A program made the position numbers and the translations under genes. Below the pieces are notes generated by a model. That model ran no database searches. It saw nothing but the letters and a program-made list of their open reading frames with translations, and had not been told where the DNA came from. From a virus, in the IMG/VR virus record IMGVR_UViG_3300041411_000090, positions 1 to 47,000 of that record: a DNA stretch of 47,000 nt; one strand, given 5' to 3'. This document shows, piece after piece, positions 36,423 to 45,245 of the stretch; position 1 is the stretch's first letter, and each line of letters begins with the position of its first letter.

Positions 36423-39072
36423 CGGCGGACCTTGCGAGACTGCATACACCGAACGGCGCATGACTATCGCAGCGTGGCTCGATAGTTATACGAAGGACGG
36501 CTACAAAGACGGCGACCATATGCCAATCAGCGTGAAGGTTGAAGGCGAGATCATTGATAAGTGCGACTGGTCAACCTTCATATTCAAGCCTTCCGATTAC
36601 GTAGAAATCCGAATCGAGCCAAAGGGCACTGACCCATTCTCGATGGCTGTTGCTATCGTTGGCGCAGTAAAAGCCGTATTTGGCATGCTCATGCCAGCTC
36701 TTCCAGGGACTCCAAAGACTCCAGGTCAAGGTGAATCGCTGATTGAAAGCAGTGTAAAAGGCAACAAGGTAAAGCTTGGCGGGGTCATCCGCGAATCCTT
36801 CGGCATGCAGAAAATCTATCCTGACTTTTTGGTTCCCCCGCGAAAGTATTTTAGCGGCCCTCGAACGCAGTGGACAGAGCTGTTCATGTGTATCGGCAAG
36901 GGCAGCTTTGACATTCTGGCGGGCAACGTCAGGATTGGCGATACCCCATTGATCGCGCTTGGTGCTGAAGCCTCTTATCAGATCTTTGAGCCTGGCGAAA
37001 TAGTCTCTGGCAACTCAGCGTCTAACAACTGGCATAACGCGGTAGAGGTCGGCTCCAGTACTACAGGGGCGGCTGGTCTTGAGCTTACATTCACGACAGA
37101 CGTCACTCCTGTCGCCTCAGCTGGTGCTTTTGTATTCTCCGGTTACACCATCAGTATTCCTACCGGTCAGGGCACATTCCCTGCTGACTGGACTGTAGGC
37201 CTTGTGCTGCGCGTAGTAGCTCCGTACACCTACACCGTTACAGATGGCGGCGGATCGGCTCGTGACGTCATAACTGGCCCGCTAGGCATGCTCAACCCTA
37301 CCGTTGGCGACACTATTGAAGTTACTGGTAACAACGAGGGTAAATTCACCGTCAACTCCTATACTGGTGGTGGCTCTCCTAGCATGACGCTCAACTATGA
37401 GTGGGGAGATCCTGCCAACTCCATGAACGTCGGCACTGGTCTTGCGGCTATCGGTCCCGATGGATTGCGCTTCCGGATTACTGCGTATAGCGCTTCGTCG
37501 ATCACCGTTGTTCGGCTGACATCATCCGGTACTGATGATGCATCGTTTCCAGGCTTTGATGCGCTCACAACGTCGTCAGGGAGCGTTGCGGTCGATGCTC
37601 TTAGTGGTTCCGGCGGATGGCGCGGACCGTTTCCTGCATGCCCTGAGAACGAGCTTACGTCACTTGTTGAATTCGACATGTTTTTGCCTGAGGGTTTGAC
37701 GCACGTAGGCGGAAAGGGTGACCTAAACGAGAGAACCGTTAGCTTCGAGGTTCAGTATCGCGAGGCCGGATCTTCTGGCGCCTATACATCCCAGTCATTC
37801 AGCTACACCGCCAACACCTTAGACCAAACTGGCTTTACCAGAACCATCGCGCTTGCCTATCCAATGCAGCCAGAAGTGCGAATGCGCAAGACTGCGCCAG
37901 CCGAGGAAAGCATTCAAGATCACAATACCATTCAGTGGTATGCATTGCGCTCGCTACTTCCTTCGCCATCAAGCTATGCAGGCGTGACGACCCTAGCCGT
38001 TAAGGTTCAGTCGTCTGACAGAATTGCAGCGCAAACCGAAAGTCTTGTATGGGTTATCGGCACCAGAATCCTACCGACTCGATCTGGCGGCTCATGGACT
38101 GCGCCAATCCCGACACGGGATATTATCCCAGCGACTGCATACATCGCTAAAAGCATTGGCTATACCGACTCCGATCTAGACCTAGAGGAAATGGATCGTC
38201 TAGATAATGTCTGGAAGGCGCGTGACGACAATTTCGACCTGCAAATAACTGACGCCAGCACTGCGAAAGATACTCTAAACGACGCTCTAGGCGCTGGATT
38301 TGCTGAACTCGCTCTTGATCGCGGAGTGATTCGCCCCGTCCGCGACGAGCCTAGAACAACTTTCGAGCACATGTACACGCCGCAGAACATGACTGAAGGC
38401 CTGACTCGCGATGTGCAGATGCCAGGCCCTGATGACTTCGACGGTGTTGATATCTCGTACATCGACAAAGACTCTTGGGTTGAGACAGTTGTCGAGTGCC
38501 GCCTTCCTGGCGATCTAGGCCGAAGAGCAGAAAAGATCAAGGCAGCTGGCGTAATCGACAGAACCAAGGCGTGGCGCCTTGGCATGCGTCGTCGTCGTAT
38601 CCAGCGCTATCGCCGCGACCGCTACTCATGGTCAACCGAAATGGACGCAATGAACAGCCGCTATATGTCTTACTGCATGGTTGCTGATGACGTTCCTGGC
38701 TACGGTCAAAGCGCAATTATGATGGATTTCACTATCGGCATTGGCCATGTGTCGATTGAATCGTCTGAGCCTCTGGACTGGTCTGTTGGCGGGACTTACA
38801 TGGCAGCCATTCGCAAGCAGGACGGCACAGTCTCCGGCCCATATGTAGCAACCCGAGTGGATGACTTTAACTTTACTATTCCGTCTCTGGACTTCGCGCC
38901 AGATGTTAGCTGGGAATACGATCCGCCACATATCTTGTTCGGTCCAGCAACGCGCTACCACTATGCGGTGCTTGTATCAGACGTTAGCCCGTCAGGCATA
39001 TCGAAATGTTCAGTAGATGGCGTGGGGTATAATAGTTTGGTATACGCATCGGACGACCAGACTGCGCCATGA
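36394..39072 (+). CDS. Central tail tip / host-specificity protein (J-like), 892 aa
   Basis: The N-terminal ubiquitin-like entry (MTIAAWLDSYTKDGYKDGDH, IFKPSDYVEIRIEP), the hydrophobic FSMAVAIVGAVKAVFGMLMP and KVKLGGVIRESFGMQKIYPD match TipJ/J-family hub proteins. Fibronectin-like and phage-tail domains follow to ALVYASDD-like ends. It forms the tail tip and contacts the receptor. GTG start. Confidence 0.9.
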   Translation: MIDIFPNRLDGGPCETAYTERRMTIAAWLDSYTKDGYKDGDHMPISVKVEGEIIDKCDWSTFIFKPSDYVEIRIEPKGTDPFSMAVAIVGAVKAVFGMLMPALPGTPKTPGQGESLIESSVKGNKVKLGGVIRESFGMQKIYPDFLVPPRKYFSGPRTQWTELFMCIGKGSFDILAGNVRIGDTPLIALGAEASYQIFEPGEIVSGNSASNNWHNAVEVGSSTTGAAGLELTFTTDVTPVASAGAFVFSGYTISIPTGQGTFPADWTVGLVLRVVAPYTYTVTDGGGSARDVITGPLGMLNPTVGDTIEVTGNNEGKFTVNSYTGGGSPSMTLNYEWGDPANSMNVGTGLAAIGPDGLRFRITAYSASSITVVRLTSSGTDDASFPGFDALTTSSGSVAVDALSGSGGWRGPFPACPENELTSLVEFDMFLPEGLTHVGGKGDLNERTVSFEVQYREAGSSGAYTSQSFSYTANTLDQTGFTRTIALAYPMQPEVRMRKTAPAEESIQDHNTIQWYALRSLLPSPSSYAGVTTLAVKVQSSDRIAAQTESLVWVIGTRILPTRSGGSWTAPIPTRDIIPATAYIAKSIGYTDSDLDLEEMDRLDNVWKARDDNFDLQITDASTAKDTLNDALGAGFAELALDRGVIRPVRDEPRTTFEHMYTPQNMTEGLTRDVQMPGPDDFDGVDISYIDKDSWVETVVECRLPGDLGRRAEKIKAAGVIDRTKAWRLGMRRRRIQRYRRDRYSWSTEMDAMNSRYMSYCMVADDVPGYGQSAIMMDFTIGIGHVSIESSEPLDWSVGGTYMAAIRKQDGTVSGPYVATRVDDFNFTIPSLDFAPDVSWEYDPPHILFGPATRYHYAVLVSDVSPSGISKCSVDGVGYNSLVYASDDQTAP

Positions 39073-39602
39073 TTAAATATCCAGAAGGATTACCGAGAGG
39101 GCTGCATTCCGGGCGAACGTACCAGACTGTTAGCCCTATTCAGCGTTCGCAACTTGAGAATGGGCGAGCTAGGCAGCGTCGTCGGTTCACTAATGTTCCG
39201 ACAATGGCGTCGATTAGCTGGATATTCACCTCGGCTCAGTCACAGACTTTCGAGGCTTGGTGGCGTGATGCACTTATCGATGGATCTCAGTGGTTTGAAT
39301 GCCCGCTAGAAACCCCTCTCGGTTACGAGCTTGATTACGTCGCAAGATTCACTGATATCTACTCTGGTCCATCTAGAGTGGGTCCGCTTCTTTGGTCGCT
39401 CTCGGCTGAACTTGAATTAAGGGAAAGACCTATTTTGGATGCTGGATGGGGTGAATTCCCCTGGTTTATTCTTGATCAATCTATTTTTGATTTAGCAATG
39501 AATCGCGAATGGCCTTTAGCCATGCAGTTTTTGCATACGACCCTCACCACTGAATCTGGCGATCCACTCACTACTGAATCCGGCGAGATAATTTTAACAT
39601 GA
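39069..39602 (+). CDS. Minor tail protein, 177 aa
   Basis: LPRGLHSGRTYQTVSPIQRS, SISWIFTSAQSQTFEAWWRD and GSQWFECPLETPLGYELDYV match a conserved protein found directly after J-like genes in many siphoviruses. ATGA overlaps on both sides. Probably a tip accessory or fibre base. Confidence 0.82.
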   Translation: MIKYPEGLPRGLHSGRTYQTVSPIQRSQLENGRARQRRRFTNVPTMASISWIFTSAQSQTFEAWWRDALIDGSQWFECPLETPLGYELDYVARFTDIYSGPSRVGPLLWSLSAELELRERPILDAGWGEFPWFILDQSIFDLAMNREWPLAMQFLHTTLTTESGDPLTTESGEIILT

Positions 39603-40717
39603 CGACAATTTCAGCCTTACCCGTTGCCGGCGCACTGAGTGCAACGGACGCGATCCCCCTGGTGCAAAGCGGCGTTACAAAACGTGCTACGCCAGCGCAG
39701 GTTTCTACCTACGTTAACGATAATTTGCCGGCCAATACTTTGGCATTTAATGGTCTTGCCGGCGCGGCTGATCGACTTGCGTACTTCACAGGCGTCGGAG
39801 CGATGGCTCTTACTCCTCTGACGGCAGTTGCTCGGGCGTTGCTGGATGACACTACCGTAGCCGCTCAGCGGGCTACGCTCGGGCTTGTTCTGACTACCTC
39901 CGCGACTGACACGACTGCCGGTAGCGTGTTGAAGGTTGGGGACTACGGATGGGGCGCCCCAGGAAATGCGACCCCTACATACACAGTCACCCCCGCCTCA
40001 TTAGCGAATACTTCCCCCTCAGCTGTCGTTCAGGCTTTGACGACCGACGTTCAGGCTACTGTTCAGTCTCCGGTATCCGGTGAAGAATTTGGAGGGGTTC
40101 ACATTGCACGAGGTATACGCCCAGCACAGTTCGGCGTATCTGGCAGGGGGGCAACTGCGTCATTGTGGTTCAGAGGGTACAGCACCGCAAGTGCGTTGCA
40201 GGCAGACTGGTTAAAGGCCGCGAAGTCTGGCGCGAACTCAGATATCACCAGCCTAACTGGCCTGACTACCCCGCTAAGCGTTGCGCAGGGCGGCTCCGGC
40301 GGCACTAGCCAGCCGTTTACTCGTGCTAACTCCCTCGGAACAGTTTCGCAATCAGGTGGTGTTCCAACCGGCGCTGTTTTTGAAACAGGCGGCAACCTAG
40401 CAAACGGAAAATGGACGAAGTACGCTAATGGCGACATGGTTGTTCATCGGCGCCTTTCGGTAACCACTGCAATCTCTACCGCAGTAGGGTCTGTTTTCTA
40501 TTCCGGATCCATCGCAGCTACAGCCTTCGGAGTGACTTTTGCTGGCGATTTGCCGACAGTGCAGATAACCCTAGAAGATGGCCTTGGAGTCACATGGTCA
40601 TCTTGTTCTAGCCCTCCGACGCTTTCAAATGCGCCAGCCTTCTATCTGTTCGCACCGACTTCTACCGTGTCGCGCACTTATACCGTGAATATCACCTCTA
40701 CAGGGAAATGGTTCTAA
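39599..40717 (+). CDS. Tail fibre protein, 372 aa
   Basis: The N-terminal TTISALPVAGALSATDAIPL and KRATPAQVSTYVND are the typical start of siphovirus fibres. Internal SVAQGGSGGTSQPFTRANSL is the T-rich fibre linker, and the C-terminal third is beta-rich (FYLFAPTSTVSRTYTVNITS). It probably binds host surface polymers. Confidence 0.88.
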   Translation: MTTISALPVAGALSATDAIPLVQSGVTKRATPAQVSTYVNDNLPANTLAFNGLAGAADRLAYFTGVGAMALTPLTAVARALLDDTTVAAQRATLGLVLTTSATDTTAGSVLKVGDYGWGAPGNATPTYTVTPASLANTSPSAVVQALTTDVQATVQSPVSGEEFGGVHIARGIRPAQFGVSGRGATASLWFRGYSTASALQADWLKAAKSGANSDITSLTGLTTPLSVAQGGSGGTSQPFTRANSLGTVSQSGGVPTGAVFETGGNLANGKWTKYANGDMVVHRRLSVTTAISTAVGSVFYSGSIAATAFGVTFAGDLPTVQITLEDGLGVTWSSCSSPPTLSNAPAFYLFAPTSTVSRTYTVNITSTGKWF

Positions 40718-42810
40718 TGACTAATACTTACGACACTAGCGACCAACCCCTAGGCTCGACATCCGTAAAGGTTCTGTACAACAACGCATCGAACTTTGAT
40801 GACGCGTTGAATGGCCCAGCTCTCGAATGGGAGGACCGAAGAGGCGAAATCCGGCAAAGCTGGGAGGGCATTGAAGCGGCTGTAGCGTCCTTCCTCGCGA
40901 ATTCCGGCTATCAGTACATCGGCCCTTACGCGACCGGGTTGACAGTGGGCGCGCCGAATCAGATTTTCCTTTACAACGGCGAATACTGGCGCGCTGCTGC
41001 ATCAACTTCTCTGCCTTATACGCTGACAGGCGTGCCGGCGACGGATATCCCGCTATTCGTTAGCGTAGGAGATGCAGTCATTCGCAGCGAACTAGCCGCA
41101 GCGGGTGGGGCTAAGCTGATTGGTAACGGCATTCAGGTTGTAACGTCATTCGCCGCACTCCGCGCCTTGCTCAAAACTTCGCCGTCTAAATTCGCGTTGC
41201 TGTCGCAGACAGGCAGCTTCTACTACCTAGACACGGTGGATACGACTACGCCCGACGACGGCGGATTGACCATCGTCGCCGGGGATGGCGGGCGGTGGAA
41301 GTTGCCGCTTGGCAACGCCGTTTACGTCAGTCAGTTTGAGAGCTTGGCTCAGGCGCTCGCGTCTAGTGAGAAGTCACTTACATTCGGCCCTGGTAACTAC
41401 TCGGTTACGGCTTCGACGACATGGCCCGCAGGCAAGACGTATAACTTCGAAGCCGGCGCCCTGGTCACAGTGACAGCAGGTCAAACCCTGACGATTCGCG
41501 GCGTGGTAACCGCGCCGCCGCTGCAGATCTTCGCAGGTTCAGTAGTAGGCATTCGGGAGGTGTGGGTTCAGTGGTTCGGCCAGGGGTTGACCTCTGATGA
41601 TCAGCCGGCCTGTCAAGCCGCTCACGATTGCTCTAAAGACGGTCTAGCGTCTGACGGTACGGCTTTCGCTGTACACCTTGGCAATACGATGAACCTAGGA
41701 TCAACACTTGTCCTTACCCCAACTGTAAACTTCCCGCTCCGTCTGATAGGCCATGGCTCCGCGTTAGGATGCCGCTTTGTGGCTAACGCCTCCTTCTCTG
41801 GTGCCTCTGTCCTCTCCTTGGACGGTAACGCCGATAATACTCAAGCAATCCAAGCATTTGATATCCGAGGCTTCTCGGTAGCCAAGGATCCAGCTAATAC
41901 GACTACTTTCGCCGGCTGGCAGATCGGCACAGCCGGGAAGAAGCTCAGCGGGTTTAAAGAGTCACTGATCGAAGACGTGCATATCGAGGGGTTTTCGTTT
42001 AACTGGATTATCAACGATACGCGCCTAGTGAAATTTGCAAGGTGCTCCGGATGGAGCGACAACGTTCCGAACAGCGTAGGGTGTCTCATTACTACTACTT
42101 CTGCCGCGACTTTTACAGGAGACCTCGATTTTGATTCCTGCCAATGGGTTGCTCCGTCCGGTAGCGGTAAAGGGATGAGCATCTACAACACTATATCCGG
42201 GGCGCAGATCAAAGGGATTCGCCTGAATGGGCAGATCCATTACCACGGCGAACGGTATTTCGAGATTTACGCTACGAATGGCGCCGTGATCGGGGATATC
42301 TGGCTAGGTGGCGGTTTCCAGTGCGATGGCGTTGGTCAAAACATGATTTGGATTCAGGCCGCTGGTGCGGGTACGCAGCTCGACAATATCAACTTGAGTC
42401 AGGTGTACACCCGCGGCGTTTCGGCCGGCTATCGCGCCCTGACGATTATCGGCGACGGCACCGCGCTGTTGAGGAACATCAAGGTAGACGGTCACTGGTT
42501 CGCCAACTGCGATAGCGCTCCGGCCTATGTGCAGAACGCCACAGCGGTAGACTTCATTAACCCGCAGTTCACCGACGTGACCGACGTGACCGGCTCGTGC
42601 ATCCTGTTCGATAACTGCCAGCGTAGTGGCGTAGTTGGTGGCAACTTGTCCCGCAGTGGAGGCCAGGTGATTGCGTACTTCGTAACGTTCGGCGCTGGAT
42701 GTAACTACTACCGCGCATCTTTGAACACCGCAGGCGGTATTGTTTCTGGGTTAGTAGTCAGGGACTTGGCGGCAGGAGCAAACAAGTCAATTGATGTAGG
42801 GAATATGTAA
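40717..42810 (+). CDS. Tailspike with beta-helix fold, possible depolymerase, 697 aa
   Basis: The start is fixed by the TAATG overlap. The N-terminal head-binding region (about 1-130) includes KVLYNNASNFDDALNGP. A central right-handed beta-helix follows, with repeated short strands (SLAQALASSEKSLTFGPGNY, DIRGFSVAKD, SGAQIKGIRLNG, TQLDNINLSQVYTRG, LRNIKVDGHWF), ending in a beta-sandwich-like tail. Pectate-lyase-type spikes degrade capsule or O-antigen; the active site cannot be placed from sequence alone. Last gene of the tail operon. Confidence 0.87.
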   Translation: MTNTYDTSDQPLGSTSVKVLYNNASNFDDALNGPALEWEDRRGEIRQSWEGIEAAVASFLANSGYQYIGPYATGLTVGAPNQIFLYNGEYWRAAASTSLPYTLTGVPATDIPLFVSVGDAVIRSELAAAGGAKLIGNGIQVVTSFAALRALLKTSPSKFALLSQTGSFYYLDTVDTTTPDDGGLTIVAGDGGRWKLPLGNAVYVSQFESLAQALASSEKSLTFGPGNYSVTASTTWPAGKTYNFEAGALVTVTAGQTLTIRGVVTAPPLQIFAGSVVGIREVWVQWFGQGLTSDDQPACQAAHDCSKDGLASDGTAFAVHLGNTMNLGSTLVLTPTVNFPLRLIGHGSALGCRFVANASFSGASVLSLDGNADNTQAIQAFDIRGFSVAKDPANTTTFAGWQIGTAGKKLSGFKESLIEDVHIEGFSFNWIINDTRLVKFARCSGWSDNVPNSVGCLITTTSAATFTGDLDFDSCQWVAPSGSGKGMSIYNTISGAQIKGIRLNGQIHYHGERYFEIYATNGAVIGDIWLGGGFQCDGVGQNMIWIQAAGAGTQLDNINLSQVYTRGVSAGYRALTIIGDGTALLRNIKVDGHWFANCDSAPAYVQNATAVDFINPQFTDVTDVTGSCILFDNCQRSGVVGGNLSRSGGQVIAYFVTFGAGCNYYRASLNTAGGIVSGLVVRDLAAGANKSIDVGNM

Positions 42811-42820
42811 GCAATAATAA

Positions 42821-42848
42821 AAACCCCGCTCACAAGGCGGGGTTTCTT
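42821..42848. terminator. Bidirectional terminator between tailspike and minus operon
   Basis: AAACCCCGC/GCGGGGTTT, 9-bp stem with 7-nt loop; TTTCTTTT on the plus side and TTTTTATT on the minus side. Confidence 0.88.
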
Positions 42849-42977
42849 TTACGTCTTTTTTCGTTTATTGCCGTATTCGTCAAACGTTATATTTGCCCAC
42901 ATACCAACACAAAATCCAGTGATTTGCAATATCATCATGCAGGCGTTGAACCATATAAAGAAATGCCAAACATTCAT
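42849..42977 (-). CDS. Small membrane protein, 42 aa
   Basis: MNVWHFFIWFNACMMILQIT then GFCVGMWANI is hydrophobic, followed by a charged tail DEYGNKRKKT: a one-pass membrane protein. No clear ribosome site, and a GTGATCAC palindrome lies just upstream. Last frame of the leftward operon. Confidence 0.42.
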   Translation of the reverse strand: MNVWHFFIWFNACMMILQITGFCVGMWANITFDEYGNKRKKT

Positions 42978-42989
42978 AGTTTGTGATCA

Positions 42990-43184
42990 CTAGTGAATAG
43001 TTGGTCCAGTCGGCAGAACCATCGGCTCTTCCCCCTCATAACAACGCTCGGCAATCAACACGCTGAAGTCACCACCTTCGCATGGGCTCATCTCGATATT
43101 GAATCAAGATTCTGCCAAGTTAACAACTAGATCCGAAACCATGTCAGGAAACGGGAAGAATTTCAGCTTGATTCGTTGGCTCAT
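42990..43184 (-). pseudogene. 64-codon gene interrupted by an in-frame TGA
   Basis: The frame starts at ATG 43184 (ATGA-coupled to the upstream gene), runs 26 codons (MSQRIKLKFFPFPDMVSDLV, VNLAES), meets TGA at 43104-43106, and continues in the same frame for 37 codons (FNIEMSPCEGGDFSVLIAER, then PMVLPTGPTIH) to TAG. Both halves look like one small beta-rich phage protein. Nonsense mutation, stop read-through, restart at the internal ATG 43091, or a sequencing error are the options. Confidence 0.55.
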
Positions 43185-43288
43185 TTTCCGCATTCCTTAC
43201 ATTTACTATGCGATGGTTTTGGTGGTGCAGCTGGTGCTGGCGGTCTAACTGCATTTGGTGGTACGGGTTGCGCTGCTTTTGCTGTCAT
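43181..43288 (-). CDS. Pro-rich peptide with C-terminal CxxC, 35 aa
   Basis: MTAKAAQPVPPNAVRPPAPA, APPKPSHS, then KCKECGK: a Pro/Ala-rich arm with a zinc-knuckle-like end. ATGA overlaps with both neighbours strongly support translation despite the size. Confidence 0.6.
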   Translation of the reverse strand: MTAKAAQPVPPNAVRPPAPAAPPKPSHSKCKECGK

Positions 43289-43491
43289 TTAATCGGCTTC
43301 CGTATTTCCTGCAATCCCGAACATTCGTTACAGTAGATTACCCCGTAACTCCTTAGAAACACGCCACCACTACCGCTGATCTCGTGCTTGCAACTGCAAA
43401 CTTTCTCTGAGAACTCTAAGTTCTTCGCGCATCTCGACAATTCCAGCGAGGAACATGTTTTTCTCTGGTCCTGATTGGTATGGTGATTCAC
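43285..43491 (-). CDS. Zinc-ribbon-like protein, 68 aa, overlapping the RMF-like gene
   Basis: GTG start with GGAGG 6 nt upstream. The C-terminal half, VCSCKHEISGSGG, then SYGVIYCNECSGLQEIRKPI, has two Cys pairs and looks genuine. The N-terminal half is read in a second frame through the neighbouring gene (122-bp overlap). Stop and next start overlap (ATGA). True overlap, or an atypical start near the C-terminal half, cannot be separated here. Confidence 0.5.
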   Translation of the reverse strand: MNHHTNQDQRKTCSSLELSRCAKNLEFSEKVCSCKHEISGSGGVFLRSYGVIYCNECSGLQEIRKPIK

Positions 43492-43558
43492 TCTTTCCCT
43501 CCAGATAGGCTACTTTGCCTTCTAGGTAATAACGGTTACTTAAGGCTTTATGTTGCAT
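43370..43558 (-). CDS. Ribosome modulation factor-like protein, 62 aa
   Basis: YYLEGKVAYLEGKSESPYQS then KNMFLAGI recalls RMF (GYQAGIAGRSKE-x-CPYQ...WLGGW): a short helix, Gly, basic residues, PYQ and an aromatic/Gly end. RMF-type proteins silence or dimerise ribosomes, and relatives occur in phages. A helical tail EMREELRVLRESLQL follows. No strong ribosome site. Similarity judged by eye. Confidence 0.5.
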   Translation of the reverse strand: MQHKALSNRYYLEGKVAYLEGKSESPYQSGPEKNMFLAGIVEMREELRVLRESLQLQARDQR

Positions 43559-43773
43559 GCTGATTTACCCATTGCTTTCAGTGCGGCAGTCAATCTAGGC
43601 GTTTGTGGCGCCTCAATAGCTGCTGCGATTAATTCGTTTAGTGCTAACTTGCGTGCTGCGTGACGATCCTTGTTTTGGATGCTGTGACACTTGATGCAAG
43701 CCAGGTTCGGCAAGTAGCGACGACCGGCTAACTCTGGATGCAGCTCGCACTCCTTGCCGTAGACTGATCTCAT
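43540..43773 (-). CDS. Small Cys/His-containing hypothetical protein, 77 aa
   Basis: CELHPELAGRRYLPNLACIK and CHSIQNKDRHAARKLALNEL suggest a metal-binding site and a basic helix; the RRYLPNLACIKC-x-x-IQNKDRH pattern recurs in phage proteins of unknown function. ATGA-coupled to the upstream gene. Confidence 0.75.
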   Translation of the reverse strand: MRSVYGKECELHPELAGRRYLPNLACIKCHSIQNKDRHAARKLALNELIAAAIEAPQTPRLTAALKAMGKSACNIKP

Positions 43774-44420
43774 TGATTCAGCTCCTTGACCTTGTTGAGG
43801 CAGGCGCGAGCCATCCAGCCAATGAACTGCTCTTGAACATGCAGATTGCGATAGAAGTTTCTGCCGTCGCCAATCCGCTCAACATCCGCCCCAGGGCACT
43901 GACTTAATACATCCGCTTCAAAAGCTGCACGCTCATCAATAACCACTGCTACCGCCTCACCCTGCCAACCCTTCAGCCGCTCGATTTCATCAACCGCGTC
44001 GTTGTACAGGCTTTCGAAGCTTTCGGATTTCAGGCGATCAATTTCAGTCTTGAGCTGGTCGCGCTCATCCATAATCTCTTCGCACATCTTGTCGACTATC
44101 TCACCGCCAAGCAGAAGATCAGAGTTTACGGTCTTAAGCCGCTCGATCTCCGCCGTCAGCCGTGCGATGGTGGCTTGCAGTTCGGCGAGTTCGGGCGGGG
44201 CGGTGTAGAGCTGCGCAACGCAATCGTCGGTAGCGAAATATCCTCGGCCATAATCCTGCACGGTCACCTCTTCGCAGTTCTCAAGCAGGATCGCGTCCAC
44301 CGGCTGGCGCTCGACGACAGGGGCGGCGATACCGTTGCATGCGGTACAAGTATGACCAGCTCCGTCGTATTCGATGCCTGTGCCGTTACAGGTCTTGCAC
44401 GCTTCAATTTTACTGCTCAT
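43770..44420 (-). CDS. DnaJ-type zinc knuckle and coiled-coil protein, 216 aa
   Basis: CKTCNGTGIEYDGAGHTCTA then CNG is a CxxCxGxG pair as in DnaJ zinc fingers. The middle (ELAELQATIARLTAEIERLK and onwards to about residue 150) is a coiled coil. The C-terminus RNLHVQEQFIGWMARACLNK is conserved in small phage proteins. Start set by GGGAG 7 nt upstream. Function unknown. Confidence 0.8.
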   Translation of the reverse strand: MSSKIEACKTCNGTGIEYDGAGHTCTACNGIAAPVVERQPVDAILLENCEEVTVQDYGRGYFATDDCVAQLYTAPPELAELQATIARLTAEIERLKTVNSDLLLGGEIVDKMCEEIMDERDQLKTEIDRLKSESFESLYNDAVDEIERLKGWQGEAVAVVIDERAAFEADVLSQCPGADVERIGDGRNFYRNLHVQEQFIGWMARACLNKVKELNQ

Positions 44421-44544
44421 TCGCTTGCTCCCTGTGCTGCTCGATAAGCTCTTGAATCTGCTGCGCCCAATCATCTTCTGACTGCATCACGCCAACCTCT
44501 TCTAGCAATTCAAGAAGCTCGCGGTATTTCTGTTTGGAAGTCAT
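44410..44544 (-). CDS. Small helical hypothetical protein, 44 aa
   Basis: MTSKQKYRELLELLEEVGVM, then SEDDWAQQIQELIEQH: acidic amphipathic helix. TAATG overlap upstream; 11-bp overlap with the next start, for which its last codons supply the ribosome site. Confidence 0.65.
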   Translation of the reverse strand: MTSKQKYRELLELLEEVGVMQSEDDWAQQIQELIEQHREQANEQ

Positions 44545-44993
44545 TAATTCAATCCTTGGTTGGTAGATGCATCCAGCAACGCATCGATTTGCGCATCACT
44601 ACGCCGGCTCAGAACGCTTGATTTTCGGATGTCACGAAGAACTTTCACCAGTTCCGCATTCCGCTGCTCGGCGGCTGTCAGGCGCTGCTCGAATATTTCC
44701 GAAGGTCGTTGGTTGCGGAGTATTTCATTGCTGCGTTTGCAATCGGCCAGCTCTTCCCGCAGCGCAGCCAGTTCCTTCGATTGATCGCGACTGTCGTTTT
44801 CTGACCACGCAAGATCAGCAGTCAGTAGTTCGATATGCTCGTTCAAGACAGTCAGTTCTGACTTGGCTGCGTCCAGGTCCATTGAAATGGTTGTCGCATG
44901 ATGGGCCGCATCACCGGCCAAAACCCAGTCTCCGAAAGGGTCCTTGGTCATTCCCCCGTCAAACCCTCGCGACCATCTGGTTACATTACTCAT
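44544..44993 (-). CDS. Coiled-coil hypothetical protein, 149 aa
   Basis: N-terminal RWSRGFDGGMTKDPFGDWVL is common to phage accessory proteins. Residues about 40-115 are heptad-like (ELTVLNEHIELLTADLAW, SKELAALREELADCK). The end, LVKVLRDIRKSSVLSRRSDA, is helical. GGAGG 7 nt upstream decides the ATG over a GTG. Function unknown. Confidence 0.8.
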   Translation of the reverse strand: MSNVTRWSRGFDGGMTKDPFGDWVLAGDAAHHATTISMDLDAAKSELTVLNEHIELLTADLAWSENDSRDQSKELAALREELADCKRSNEILRNQRPSEIFEQRLTAAEQRNAELVKVLRDIRKSSVLSRRSDAQIDALLDASTNQGLN

Positions 44994-45073
44994 CACAAAT
45001 CCTCCGATAGTCCGTTATGAAACAGGCGGCACGTCATCGCCAGAAATACGATATAACCAGCAATCCAGATCAA
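44993..45073 (-). CDS. Small membrane protein, 26 aa, TTG start
   Basis: Translates as M(TTG)IWIAGYIVFLAMTCRLF then HNGLSEDL: one membrane helix and a short acidic tail. It overlaps the stop of the gene before and the start of the gene after, filling the gap exactly. Short peptides of this design are common in phages of pseudomonads. Confidence 0.48.
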   Translation of the reverse strand: MIWIAGYIVFLAMTCRLFHNGLSEDL

Positions 45074-45243
45074 GACTTGCACACCTTGTCGACGTAGCCG
45101 TCTACGTCAGGCCATACGCCCTCGGAGATCATCTGGCACTTGAAAGCCTGATCATCAAGACCGTCTTGGTAGCTCATGCGATTAGAGACTACGAACCCGA
45201 CACACAGAAGAACCACGATTCCGACTGTTGTAATTGTTTTCAT
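45070..45243 (-). CDS. One-pass membrane protein with WPD motif, 57 aa
   Basis: MKTITTVGIVVLLCVGFVVS is a signal anchor. The outside part, FKCQMISEGVWPDVDGYVDK then VCK, has two Cys and WPD, a pattern familiar from small phage proteins. GGAGG upstream. Probably in the inner membrane with a periplasmic tail; function unknown. Confidence 0.75.
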   Translation of the reverse strand: MKTITTVGIVVLLCVGFVVSNRMSYQDGLDDQAFKCQMISEGVWPDVDGYVDKVCKS

Positions 45244-45245
45244 GA

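Noticed and set aside
43104-43106. TGA as selenocysteine codon
   Set aside because: No SECIS-like hairpin stands out after it and nothing in the protein suggests a redox site; nonsense or read-through is simpler.
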